Assembly: GCF_000745965.1 (NCBI RefSeq) | Contig: NZ_KN050790.1 | Location: forward strand, 83,084-147,083 | Direction: 5' to 3' | Source: Edaphobacter aggregans DSM 19364 | GTDB lineage: Bacteria > Acidobacteriota > Terriglobia > Terriglobales > Acidobacteriaceae | DNA length: 64,000 nt | In this document: positions 46,183 to 55,340 of the stretch, piece by piece | How the letters are laid out: every line of letters starts with the position of its first letter | How positions within the stretch are numbered: the stretch's first letter is position 1 | Position numbers and translations under genes: made by a program | The notes under the pieces: generated by a model | Seen by the model: only the letters and a program-made list of their open reading frames with translations | Database searches by the model: none | Told to the model about the DNA's origin: nothing

Positions 46183-46974
46183 TCAGATCCTGCCAAACTG
46201 TTTGACTGCCTCCTCGATCGAATGAAACTTTTCGATAAAGGGATACATGGAGTGCTCGCTGTTATCGAGTTTCTGCGCGAGGACAAGAATCTCTGCAGCG
46301 CGATCCCGCGGAACATCAACGACGCCGTCCTGATCGGCAACGATGATGTCGTTCGGGTTGACGCGAACGCCGTCACAGTCAACCGGGATATTCATCCCTC
46401 CGAACTTGTAGTGGCTGACCGAGGTGGAGGGGACGGGACCGGTGGAGTAGACCGGAAAACCAATCTTCTTGAGCTGCGGCAGATCGCGAACGCCGCCGTC
46501 GATGATGGCTCCTGCGAAGCCGCGTGCAAACATCGCCGTGCCCATGAGGCCGCCCATGCCCGCGATGTCGGCGCCATCCTCAACCTGCATGACGTAGACC
46601 GAGCCGGCGCCGCCGGAGTCGATGGCATTGAGCATGCCGGTCAGTGCGTCTGCGTCGTGATTCTCCTGCTTGACGAGCTTCACGGTAAGCGCGGTGCCGG
46701 CGAACTTCGCGGGAAAGATGGACTGCATGCGATGCGACATGTAGCGCTTCTGGTGGAGGAGCTGCTCGATGGCGTCGGAGACCGATGCGGCCTCGACGTG
46801 GCGATAGGCGTCGAGCATAGCGGCTGGGTCGGCCTGATAGTCGGCGGCCGTCTTGGGCGCGTCCGCGTGAACGATGTGATTTGCGGTGAAGATCGAGACG
46901 CAGGCGATGACGGCAACAGTGCTGATGCGAATAGCGCGCGAGCGCAGGACAGGGGACAGAGACGGGTGCTTCAA
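46183..46974 (-). CDS. Exported RraA-like protein
   Basis: RraA/HMG-aldolase fold protein of 263 residues. The N-terminus RSRAIRISTVAVIACVSIFTANHIVHA is a signal or membrane anchor. The fold markers are GLMGTAMFARGFAGAIIDGGVRD, with the conserved Arg-Asp, and FPVYSTGPVPSTSV, followed by VNPNDIIVADQDGVV. Family members cleave 4-hydroxy-4-methyl-2-oxoglutarate or decarboxylate oxaloacetate; others bind RNase E. An exported member next to PLP enzymes points to an aldolase/decarboxylase role on a 2-oxo acid. The likely start is TTG 46974, after GAGGAG. Confidence 0.82.
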   Translation of the reverse strand: MKHPSLSPVLRSRAIRISTVAVIACVSIFTANHIVHADAPKTAADYQADPAAMLDAYRHVEAASVSDAIEQLLHQKRYMSHRMQSIFPAKFAGTALTVKLVKQENHDADALTGMLNAIDSGGAGSVYVMQVEDGADIAGMGGLMGTAMFARGFAGAIIDGGVRDLPQLKKIGFPVYSTGPVPSTSVSHYKFGGMNIPVDCDGVRVNPNDIIVADQDGVVDVPRDRAAEILVLAQKLDNSEHSMYPFIEKFHSIEEAVKQFGRI

Positions 46975-47052
46975 GATGGGCAGCTCCTCAGGTGGTGACA
47001 GAGAGCATGGTACAGAAAGTATGGAACAGATTGGTAGAGGGCCGAAGAGAAG

Positions 47053-47079
47053 CGGCCGCCGGATGCGCTCCGGCGGCCG
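47053..47079 (-). terminator. Hairpin terminator after the TonB receptor
   Basis: CGGCCGCCGGA (47053-47063) pairs with TCCGGCGGCCG (47069-47079) around TGCGC, starting 9 bp past the receptor stop on the minus strand. CTTCTCTTC follows, a pyrimidine tail typical of a terminator or partial attenuator. The downstream exported-enzyme genes therefore probably have reduced read-through or their own promoter. Confidence 0.65.
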
Positions 47080-47088
47080 GTTGATGGG

Positions 47089-50000
47089 TTAGAAGTTGAT
47101 CTTTCCTGCCAACTGCATCACACGTGCGCCAAAGTTGGTGTTCGCGCCTGTGATGTATCCAAAGGTCGAGCCACCAAAGGTCGTATTTGGGCTGCCAGGG
47201 TTGGGATGATTGAAGAGGTTGAATGCCTCCGCGCGAAACTGGAAGGAAACAGTCTCCCAGATCGGGAAGTTCTTGAAGAGGGAGGCATTCGTGTTTGCCA
47301 CACCGGGCGCATAGATCGCATCGCGCTGCAGGTTTCCAAAGGTTCCCGGAGCTGGGTTGGCGTAAGCAGTTGCATCGATACAGCTGTTCCTGGTGGATCC
47401 GCCGGACCCCGTGACCGTAGCACGGCTGCAGGTCACATGGCTTTCGTGAACGTAGTTCGGACGCTGGGATCCTCCTACGCCTCCGACGTTGGCGAGGTTG
47501 GAGTTAATAGTGATGTTGAGAGGAGTACCGGTGCGAAGATCAACAATTGCGTTCGTCTGCCAACCACCAAGAACCTGACGAACAACGACGTTGCGGCCAT
47601 CGAACTTCGGCAACTCATAGGTGACCGATGCAACGAAACGGTTGCGAATGTCGTAATTGGAGTTTGCGTAGTCCAGCTTCAGATGACCCTGCCACATTGC
47701 GGAGCCGCCGTCGTTGGAGCTGTCCGACGTATCCATAGCGTGGGACCAGGTGTAGCTGAGGTTTGCGCTGAGGCCGTGCGACATCCGCTGCCGAAGAATG
47801 ACCGTCAGGCCGTTGTAGGTGGCAAATCCATCGTTCTGAATCTCGCGGATCTGGCCGATCGCAGGCTTCGGACGGCGGGATTGCGAGAAGGCGACGGGAG
47901 AGGGAGCTGGCTGATTCGGGTAGTAGCTCTCGTCCAGGTGAATCGTGCGCGAACCGAGGTATTGGAATTCAAGGCCGGCATTGCGCCATACCTCAGTACC
48001 GATATCAACGTTCCACTGATACATCCTGGCCGTGGGCAGGTCGTGATTCACCGTGAAGTTGGCGTAGGGGCTCGATGCCGGGCCAGGCCATACCGCGGGT
48101 GCGGGGACATTCGGATTGTCCAGCGTGAACGGAGGCGTTGTTCCGAAGCCTGCCGACGGAGTCACAACAGCCGAGTAAGGATAGTTGGTTGAGGACAGCG
48201 TATAGGAGTTGAGCTGGTTCGCGTTGTAGTAGATTCCACCGCCGCCGCGAATGACGATCTTGTCAGTCGCGCGGTAAGAGAAGCCGACGCGCGGGCTGAT
48301 GTTGTCGTGAGCCGGGCCAGTGAACTTGAAGTCGGGATACGTCGCGGCATTCAGAGCGTTCGTACCGCCGATCGCCGGATACAACGTGGTGAGACCGGGA
48401 TCCATGATGCGGCCGACGCCGTTCAAACTGTAGGCCACCTGAGGCAGTTCGTAGCGGAGACCATATTGCAGCGTGAAGTTCTGCGTGACCTGCCAGGTGT
48501 CCTGCGCGAAGAAGCCGTCACGCCACTGACCGATGGATCCCTTTACCTGGAAGAACGGAGAGGTATAGCCGGTTGGAGAGCCAGCGATAAAAGCTGCTGC
48601 TGCGTCACCGGAGGTCGAGGTAGCGCCATTCAGCGTTCCGTCAAAGGTAAACTGACCGCGCGCCGTGTTGGCGGCCGAGCGGCCGATCGTCATCTTGCGG
48701 AAGCTGATGCCAGCCATAAGCGCGTGCTTGCCCATGGTGTAGCTGATCTGGTCATACCAGGTGAGCTGACGATCATCCTGATACCAGTTGGTGCCGCTCT
48801 GGGCGATGCCCTGGTATATGGGCGCCGCCGGGGTACCACCGATGGACATATCCACCAAACCGGGATTGCCGCTGTCGACATCCGCGGTAAAGCCTGGAAT
48901 ACCGAGCGAGGAGCCGGCGCTTGTCTGATTCTGTTGCGCCTGCTCGTTGAGAATGTTCGTGTTTACAATATTGAATCCGAAGCGCAGGTCGTTCACTAAC
49001 TTGGGCGTAATGATGTGCGTGTAACCGGCGGCGCCATTACGAGTCTTCGTAGTCGTGTAGGCGGTGTTGGCAAGATTGATCGCCTGAGTGTAGTTATTGA
49101 CCGACTGCCAAGCGAATCGTCCAAAGAGAGAGATCTTACCGTTGATGTTGTGATCGACCCGCTCCAGCGTTGAGTCTTCATTGATCTGGTTGGGAAGATT
49201 CCCGTTCCAGTTGTTCGTCGTGCCTGGGCCGGTAGGCGTCGCCATATAGGGAAGGATATTTGCAGAGACCGGATCGACGGGGATGATATTTCCGACATAC
49301 TGCGCCGCGGGGCAGTTATAGTTAGGAGCCGAACACAACCTAAAGCGGGTTTGGGGATTGTAGAGCTGTTTGTTTTTCGCGGGATCGGTCGAAAGCAACT
49401 CGCTGAAATCGCCGGTGCGCATCTTGTTGGAGAGAACCGTCCCTATCGTCGGGGTCGCACCGTTGTTGCGAAGGCCCTCATAAGACCCGGTGAAGAAGGT
49501 CTTGTCTCTTCCGTCGTAAAGGTGAGGGATGATGATGGGACCGCTTAGCACGCCGCCGAAGAGGTTGTAACGCAGCTTGGCCTTCTGGGAGGCTAGGCCG
49601 GTTGTAGGCTGAAGCCAACCCTTTGCGTTCAGCGCATCGTTCTGGATGTAGTCGTATGCGGTGCCGTGGAACTTATTGGTTCCGGTCCTCGACACGAGGT
49701 TGATGTGAACGCCGAGATAGTCTCCATACTGGGCAGTGTAGTTTCCGTTCTGCGTCTGTACGGCGCTGAGGGCATCGGGGTTTGGAGAGAGCGTGGCAGT
49801 CGTGATCAGGTTGTTCATGATCGAGATGCCGTCAAGGGAGATGCTGTTGTTGATGTTGCGTGTTCCGGAGCCGCTGGCCCGGTTACCGGGAGGATTGCCA
49901 GTAAGGGCTTGCCCGCTGATCGTGATGTTCGAGGCTGTTGCCGCGAGATCGATAGCGTGACGGCCGTTCAGAGGCAGATCGTGTACCTGCTGCGAATCGA

Positions 50001-50406
50001 TCGTTTCGCCGAGGAGCGCGTCATCTGTCGAAAGAGCAGGAGTATCAGCCGAGACGCTGACGATAGAGGTCTCCGAGCCGACCGAAAGAGAAAAATCAGT
50101 ACGCACCGCGTGATTAAGCTGAACGACAACGCCGGTCGACGTCATCTTTCTGAATCCGGACATCTCGACGGTGACATCATATGTTCCGGGACTGACGAAG
50201 GGGATGGAGTAATACCCTTCGGAGTTCGTCGTACCGCTATACGATACTTTCGTCTCTTGATTGACACCGACAACTTTAGAGCCAACGACTACGCTTCCAG
50301 TTGGATCAGTGACCGTACCTACAAGCGCGGTATTATCTGCAACCTGGGCACGAAGAAACAACGGACTTAGCAGCAACACCAGATAACAAGCTAATGCCTT
50401 CTTCAT
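47089..50406 (-). CDS. TonB-dependent receptor, Oar-like with carboxypeptidase-regulatory domain
   Basis: Outer-membrane import channel of 1105 residues. There is a Sec signal (about 1-20), a CarboxypepD_reg-like domain at about 25-105 (ALVGTVTDPTGSVVVGSKV), a plug domain near 120-230 with LPLNGRHAIDLAAT, then a long beta barrel ending in a terminal Phe (AGKINF). This is the Oar/CirA-like class abundant in Acidobacteriota, often used for polysaccharide or oligomer uptake. It lies downstream of a two-component system and upstream of the exported enzyme set, all on one strand, suggesting substrate import for that pathway. Confidence 0.9.
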   Translation of the reverse strand: MKKALACYLVLLLSPLFLRAQVADNTALVGTVTDPTGSVVVGSKVVGVNQETKVSYSGTTNSEGYYSIPFVSPGTYDVTVEMSGFRKMTSTGVVVQLNHAVRTDFSLSVGSETSIVSVSADTPALSTDDALLGETIDSQQVHDLPLNGRHAIDLAATASNITISGQALTGNPPGNRASGSGTRNINNSISLDGISIMNNLITTATLSPNPDALSAVQTQNGNYTAQYGDYLGVHINLVSRTGTNKFHGTAYDYIQNDALNAKGWLQPTTGLASQKAKLRYNLFGGVLSGPIIIPHLYDGRDKTFFTGSYEGLRNNGATPTIGTVLSNKMRTGDFSELLSTDPAKNKQLYNPQTRFRLCSAPNYNCPAAQYVGNIIPVDPVSANILPYMATPTGPGTTNNWNGNLPNQINEDSTLERVDHNINGKISLFGRFAWQSVNNYTQAINLANTAYTTTKTRNGAAGYTHIITPKLVNDLRFGFNIVNTNILNEQAQQNQTSAGSSLGIPGFTADVDSGNPGLVDMSIGGTPAAPIYQGIAQSGTNWYQDDRQLTWYDQISYTMGKHALMAGISFRKMTIGRSAANTARGQFTFDGTLNGATSTSGDAAAAFIAGSPTGYTSPFFQVKGSIGQWRDGFFAQDTWQVTQNFTLQYGLRYELPQVAYSLNGVGRIMDPGLTTLYPAIGGTNALNAATYPDFKFTGPAHDNISPRVGFSYRATDKIVIRGGGGIYYNANQLNSYTLSSTNYPYSAVVTPSAGFGTTPPFTLDNPNVPAPAVWPGPASSPYANFTVNHDLPTARMYQWNVDIGTEVWRNAGLEFQYLGSRTIHLDESYYPNQPAPSPVAFSQSRRPKPAIGQIREIQNDGFATYNGLTVILRQRMSHGLSANLSYTWSHAMDTSDSSNDGGSAMWQGHLKLDYANSNYDIRNRFVASVTYELPKFDGRNVVVRQVLGGWQTNAIVDLRTGTPLNITINSNLANVGGVGGSQRPNYVHESHVTCSRATVTGSGGSTRNSCIDATAYANPAPGTFGNLQRDAIYAPGVANTNASLFKNFPIWETVSFQFRAEAFNLFNHPNPGSPNTTFGGSTFGYITGANTNFGARVMQLAGKINF

Positions 50407-50648
50407 GGTAGCCTCCTGGACCTGCCTGCAATGAAGCAGATAATGAAACAGAATGTTGGTCCCATTGCCAAATGGGAATCGGAGTGGAGCGCTCGTCTTC
50501 CGCTCTGCAGCGAGCGGCCTGTTTTTGTGTGAAATGATTTCAAACCACAGGTAAAAGAACTGTCAATCGGGCAGTTGCCAGTCGGCCCAATAGGTCAAAT
50601 AGCCTATGGAATGGGCTAACTTATGCTGCAGGCAGGGATTGACGGAGT
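50407..50648 (-). promoter_or_regulatory. Promoter region of the TonB receptor with palindromic elements
   Basis: A 242-bp gap between the response regulator and the receptor. It holds TCCCATTTGGCAATGGGA (minus-strand reading, 50460-50477 region) and a partial palindrome GCCCAATAGG...CCTATGGAATGGGC at 50585-50616. Both share CCCATT/AATGGG. They could be operators for the adjacent response regulator. This is speculative; no clear sigma-70 pair was picked out. Confidence 0.35.
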
Positions 50649-51272
50649 TTAATCGAGGTGAACCAGGCCGCGCTGGAGCGCATAAATCGTCGCCTGGGTG
50701 CGGTCACGGGCTCCCATTTTGTCTAGAACGGAGCTGACGTGGATGCGAACGGTCTTCTCGGCGATCTTCAGATCTTCGGCGATCTCGCGGTTGCTGCGGC
50801 CCTGGGTGATGCGGGTGAGGACCTCGGTCTCGCGCGGAGTCAGCTCCACCGCGGGCATGCGCTGTGCGAGGCGATCGAGCGCGCCATGAGGAAGGTAACG
50901 CAGGCCGCGGTCGACGTTCTGGATTGCGTTGAGCAGCTCTTCACCGCTTGCATCCTTGGTGAGATAGGCCATGGCTCCACTGCGCACGGCGCGATAGATG
51001 TCTTCGCTGCCCTGGTAGTTGGAGAGCACAACGATCCGCACATTGGGAAACTCGCGGCGCAGCTCGGTGATGACATCGAAGCCGCTGACACGGGGCAGGC
51101 GCAGGTCGAGCACGACAACGTCAGGACGCAGCTGGCGATACATCGAGATGCCGAGTTCGCCGTCGCCTGCCTCGCCGATGATCTGAATCTGCGGATGCCC
51201 GGAGAGGACAGAGTGGAGCGCCATGCGCGCAAGGAAATGATCTTCGATGAGGAGGACTCGAATCTGCTTCAT
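50649..51272 (-). CDS. NarL/FixJ-family response regulator
   Basis: A 207-residue two-component regulator. The receiver domain has LLIEDH at 7-12, the phospho-acceptor Asp56 in VVVLDLRLP, and LSNYQGS and YLTKDAS. The C-terminal LuxR HTH reads LTPRETEVLTRITQGRSNREIAEDLKIAEKTVRIHVSSVLDKMGARDRTQA. ATG 51272 overlaps the sensor kinase stop (ATGA), so translation is coupled. It probably controls the TonB receptor 242 bp downstream and perhaps the enzyme genes. Confidence 0.93.
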   Translation of the reverse strand: MKQIRVLLIEDHFLARMALHSVLSGHPQIQIIGEAGDGELGISMYRQLRPDVVVLDLRLPRVSGFDVITELRREFPNVRIVVLSNYQGSEDIYRAVRSGAMAYLTKDASGEELLNAIQNVDRGLRYLPHGALDRLAQRMPAVELTPRETEVLTRITQGRSNREIAEDLKIAEKTVRIHVSSVLDKMGARDRTQATIYALQRGLVHLD

Positions 51273-52819
51273 ATTCCGATCCAACGTATCACGTGATGTT
51301 GCTGGTTGACGGGCTGCTGCATGGCGTCGAAGGCTACTTTGACGGTGACCTCGGTGCCAAGTCCAGCAGAGGTTTGAATGCGGAAACTGCCGCCCAGCTT
51401 GCGCGAGCGCTCTTCCATGACGGGAATACCGAAGTGCCCGCGAAGTGAGGCCGAGCGGTCGGACGGCAGGAAGCCATGACCATCGTCGCGGATGGAGAGG
51501 CTAAGCGAATCGCTATCATACTTCAGACGGACGACGATGCGGGAGCACTCGGCGTGACGGATCGCGTTCGACACGGCCTCCTGGCCGATGCAGACGAGAT
51601 GATGCACACAGCCGGGAGCGAGGCGCACCTCTTCACCTTCGACGTCGAGCGTGGTATCGATGGCGCCCTGAAGGTGGTTCGACGAGAGCGTGCGCGAGAG
51701 AGCCTCCGAGAGAACGTTGGTGACCTCGTTGGTGTCGCGTAGGTCCCAGATGATGCGGCGAGCCTCCGCCTGACAGTGCGCGACCATGCTGCGCGCGAGC
51801 TCGCAGGACTTTGCAGCAGGCGTCGAATCGGACCCACTGTCGCGAAACAGCTTGGCGGTGGCTTCGAGCTGCCATGAGATCGCGGCGAACCCGGCCATCA
51901 GTGTGTCGTGACACTCAGAGGCGATGCGGTTCCGCTCCTCGAGGATGATTCCAAGGCGGCCGGTCATGAGCTGAATATGACGCCGGAAGAGATACGCCGC
52001 GAAAGCGATCACGGTAACCGCCAGTCCGAGATAGAAGTACCAGGTCTGGTAAAACGGGCGCTGATGGTTCGCGGACTCGATTGAAGATGAGGGCGTTTCA
52101 TCAGCAGCATTCGACGGCGCGACGCTGGTTGTACCGGTTGCGAGTCCGTCCTGCGACGGCCAGCGGGAGAGCCCGTCAGGGCCGAGACGCCAGAGACCGT
52201 CGTGGCGAGTTCCGATCCAGAGGTCTCCTGTTGCATCCGCAAACAGGGCCGAAACTGCGCTCCGCACTGCGGCGCGAGGAACCGCATCGTACTCGGGCGT
52301 ACCGGCAGGAACACCGCCCTTACGAGGCACCAGTTCGAAGACTCCGGTTGTCGTGCCGATCCAGATGCGATGCTTCGGATCGCAATACACTGCGACCACG
52401 TTGTCGCCTTCCGGAAGGTAGAGAGGCAGTTTGCTTGCTGTTCCCTTCTGCCAGTGAAAGAGTCCGGACGAGGTGACGAAGAACATGCCTCCGGCTCCGT
52501 CTTCTGCAAACGGCGCAACGATGTCGGCTGAGATTCCTCCGACGAGCAGCACCTCGAGGTTCCCGTTCGCAACTCTCTCCACGCCGTTCGCCGTCGCAAC
52601 CCAGAGCGCTCCCTGCGAGTCCTGGCGAAGCACGCGAATCCCGTTGTCAATAGGGCCGCTCCCGGTCTGCCGGTCCTGCCACTGGGCCTGAGCGGTGCGC
52701 TGCGGAACGGGCTGCGCGCCGGCATGAGTAAGCGCGAGAGACACAGCGAATCCGACGACTGGCGACAAAAGCTGCCGGTAGCAGAGCGAGTTCGACTTCG
52801 CGTATCGCCGCATGGTCAT
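51269..52819 (-). CDS. Sensor histidine kinase with abbreviated beta-propeller sensor
   Basis: 516-residue membrane kinase. A signal/membrane segment near 18-36 is followed by a periplasmic region with WVATANGVERV, IWIGTTTGVFELV and LWIGTRHDGLWRL, two-component-regulator propeller repeats. Only about four or five repeats are present and no Y_Y_Y domain is visible, far fewer than the usual 14 of hybrid sensors. A TM segment at about 264-284 leads to a HisKA_3 domain with His in ASECHDTLMAGF, and a HATPase with DDGHGF. ATG 52813 is an alternative start. It is coupled to the response regulator, and an MFS transporter precedes it on the same strand. Confidence 0.9.
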   Translation of the reverse strand: MTMRRYAKSNSLCYRQLLSPVVGFAVSLALTHAGAQPVPQRTAQAQWQDRQTGSGPIDNGIRVLRQDSQGALWVATANGVERVANGNLEVLLVGGISADIVAPFAEDGAGGMFFVTSSGLFHWQKGTASKLPLYLPEGDNVVAVYCDPKHRIWIGTTTGVFELVPRKGGVPAGTPEYDAVPRAAVRSAVSALFADATGDLWIGTRHDGLWRLGPDGLSRWPSQDGLATGTTSVAPSNAADETPSSSIESANHQRPFYQTWYFYLGLAVTVIAFAAYLFRRHIQLMTGRLGIILEERNRIASECHDTLMAGFAAISWQLEATAKLFRDSGSDSTPAAKSCELARSMVAHCQAEARRIIWDLRDTNEVTNVLSEALSRTLSSNHLQGAIDTTLDVEGEEVRLAPGCVHHLVCIGQEAVSNAIRHAECSRIVVRLKYDSDSLSLSIRDDGHGFLPSDRSASLRGHFGIPVMEERSRKLGGSFRIQTSAGLGTEVTVKVAFDAMQQPVNQQHHVIRWIGI

Positions 52820-52883
52820 TCCGTATTACTAAACCACCATCTTTTGCAGTTGCAACGAGACAACACTTGAGCCGAGTGTCGTT

Positions 52884-54182
52884 TCAGGCGTCGAGCGGTC
52901 GTTCGGGATGCACGGTGAGCCAGCAGAGTGCGCCCATCACGGCGAACGCCGCAGCCATCGCAAACGAGGTCGTCCAGCCGAAGCGCTGAGCGATCCAGGG
53001 AGTGAGCGAAGCGGTGATAGCACCCCCGATCTGTCCTCCCATGTTGACCATGCTGGAGAAGACGGCGGAGCTGCGGCCGGCGATGTCGACGGAAACAGAC
53101 CAGAAGGAGCTCTGCGACAGATAGAGTGCGCCTGCCCCTCCCGCCAGGATGACTCCGGCAAGCTGCGGGCTGTGAACCTGCGAGCCGAGCACGAGAAATA
53201 TCGCCGTGATGAGCAGCGCGACTGCGGCGAGGCCACAACGTCCGACCCACAGGCCGTAGCTGCGCGTCAGCCGATCGCTGAGAGCACCGCCGACGAGACA
53301 GCAGACCGTCATCGAGAGAAACGGAAGCATGGTGTAGAGTGCGCTCGACTTGAGGTCGAAGCCGCGAACCTGCGCCATGTAAAGAAAGAACCAGCTGAAG
53401 AATATCCAGGCGATGTAACCAAAGCTGAAGTAGCCGGCCATCAGAGCGGAGAGATCGCGCCGATGGAAGATCGCTCGCCAGGAGATGCCAGTCGGTGCCG
53501 GATCGGACGAGGATGAAACGGCAGGCGCTGGGGTAAAGGTAAGGCCATCGCGAATCGTGCGAAGCTCGGCCGGAGAAACGGCAGGATGTTCTTCCGGAGT
53601 GTCCCGCGCGGCGTACCACCAGACCGCTCCTGCAACCAGGCCTACGACGGCGCTGAACCAGAAGGCGGCCCGCCATCCCTGATTCGTGATGAGCCAGGTG
53701 AGCAGTGGCGGCGTAAGGCCGCTGCCGGCTCCAACGCCGGCGAAGATGAGGCCGTTGATGAAGCCGCGCTCTTCGAGCGGAACCCAGCGCGCAACAAACT
53801 GATTGGCTGCGGGATAGATGACGGCCTCGCCCGCGCCGAGGGCAAAGCGTATGCCAATCAGCAGCAGAACGGCGTGAGCGATTCCCGAGGGAAGCAGGGC
53901 GGTGAGGGCGGTTGCGACTCCCCACCAGAGAACGCCGAGCGTAAGAACCTTGCGCGGACCGAAGCGAGCCGCCAGCCATCCCGCAGGCAACTGGAAGCCG
54001 GCATAGCCGATCAGGAAGGCGCTGAAGATCCAGCCCAGGCGCTGATTGCCCAGACCATATTCGCGGCTGATCTGAAGGCCGGCGATGGAGATGTTGGTGC
54101 GATCGAGAAAAGCGACTCCGCTAAGAACGAAGAGCCAAAAGGCAAGAAAGAATCGGATACGACTACGTTCAGCAGACATCAT
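52884..54182 (-). CDS. MFS transporter, ACS (anion:cation symporter)-like
   Basis: 432-residue, 12-TM major facilitator. The N-terminus shows FLDRTNISIAGLQI and the loop-2 motif GWLAARFGPRKVLTLG, typical of the anion:cation symporter family (ExuT/GudP-like, hexuronates and aldarates). GAGEAVIYPAANQFVARWVP is the helix-5 region of the same family. It is the promoter-proximal gene of the minus-strand block with the two-component system and exported enzymes. Probably it imports the product formed in the periplasm. The first of two tandem ATGs at 54182 has AGGAG only 2 nt upstream; 54179 is equally likely. Confidence 0.9.
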   Translation of the reverse strand: MMSAERSRIRFFLAFWLFVLSGVAFLDRTNISIAGLQISREYGLGNQRLGWIFSAFLIGYAGFQLPAGWLAARFGPRKVLTLGVLWWGVATALTALLPSGIAHAVLLLIGIRFALGAGEAVIYPAANQFVARWVPLEERGFINGLIFAGVGAGSGLTPPLLTWLITNQGWRAAFWFSAVVGLVAGAVWWYAARDTPEEHPAVSPAELRTIRDGLTFTPAPAVSSSSDPAPTGISWRAIFHRRDLSALMAGYFSFGYIAWIFFSWFFLYMAQVRGFDLKSSALYTMLPFLSMTVCCLVGGALSDRLTRSYGLWVGRCGLAAVALLITAIFLVLGSQVHSPQLAGVILAGGAGALYLSQSSFWSVSVDIAGRSSAVFSSMVNMGGQIGGAITASLTPWIAQRFGWTTSFAMAAAFAVMGALCWLTVHPERPLDA

Positions 54183-54416
54183 GCTCCTGGCGGCCGGCGA
54201 GTGTGCGAATCGGACAACCCGGTCGCGCGCGCTCTACGAAAGAGAGATTGGATAAGACCGCAGGATTTTGAGCGGCACATCGCATGGTATCGACGCAGCC
54301 GGGGAACGCGCAAGGGCCATATGTCCCATGTGAATCTTTACATCGCGTGCTAGTACGGGAAAGTTCGCGCTCGTAGCAGCCGTGCTGTCTTGATTCAACG
54401 AAGCGAGGAGGAAAGG

Positions 54417-54458
<42 letters not shown>

Positions 54459-55340
54459 GCGTTCATGAAGGGCGGGCACATGTGTTTTCAATGGAGTAGA
54501 GAGGAGCGCACAGGAGTATTTGGCGCCCCGCGGCGCGCAATTCTGTGAAGAATTTGGTGAAGTTCTGTTCTCGATCCTAGCCGTGATGAGCAGATCCCTC
54601 AAACCGGAATCTTCGCACCGTAGTTCCCTGCCTTCGAGCGTTTTCAAACGCTTCCCCACTGCCCCCGAGCGGGGACCGAGACCCCACCGTGTGAAGGTAG
54701 CACTTTACGAGCATTTTATTGATGGCAAAGGGCTTATTAGTCGGAGGAGTCGGAAAAATCGGCACAATCGGGCTATTTTGCCCCAAAATTGCCACAAACT
54801 TTTTAGTTGTCTAACCAAGTGGGCCGTGGGGTGGCCGTGGCAGAACAGCCCAGCTTTCCTCTTCGTCTCAAACGCTTCTCTTCTTCGTCGTCCACCAGGA
54901 CACAAGCATGCTTTGTACGACCGTTGCCGGATACCGCCTCCTCGAGGAGACTTCGTTCAGATCAAGCCAAACGCAGGCTGACCCATGCCAATTCCGTACT
55001 CAGACATGCCCGGCGAGGATAAGAGCGCCGTAGCGCTCGACCGCTCAGGTTTGGCATTTATCGATCTGATATGTCAAAAATCATCACCGAGTGACGTCCG
55101 ACAGCGTGATAGTACAACGCCGAGAAGGCGTCGAAATTACATGATTCTGGTATCAAAGAAGTACACCTCACGCTTTCGCGCGAATAGAGCAAGTTCCTAG
55201 CAGAAACATGTAATGAACTTCCCGCCGTATCCCGTAATACGCTCAATCCAACAGCAAATCGGAAGGGCGTCGAAGGCGAGTGCTATAGCGACGTTGGCCG
55301 AGCGACTGTTCCATTTGTTTAACTCAAAGAGCTACAAGCG
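54459..55340. other. Gene-poor, AT-richer stretch next to the tRNA fragment
   Basis: About 880 bp with no gene I recognise. Open frames on both strands have no ribosome site, no domain and atypical composition. The base composition is more AT-rich than the left part of the window. No integrase remnant was recognised. It begins at the tRNA-Asn fragment and ends at the PAS kinase. Confidence 0.55.

Noticed and set aside
54520..54981. Open frame of 153 codons next to the tRNA fragment
   Set aside because: No ribosome site, no recognised domain, and overlapping frames of similar length on the other strand.
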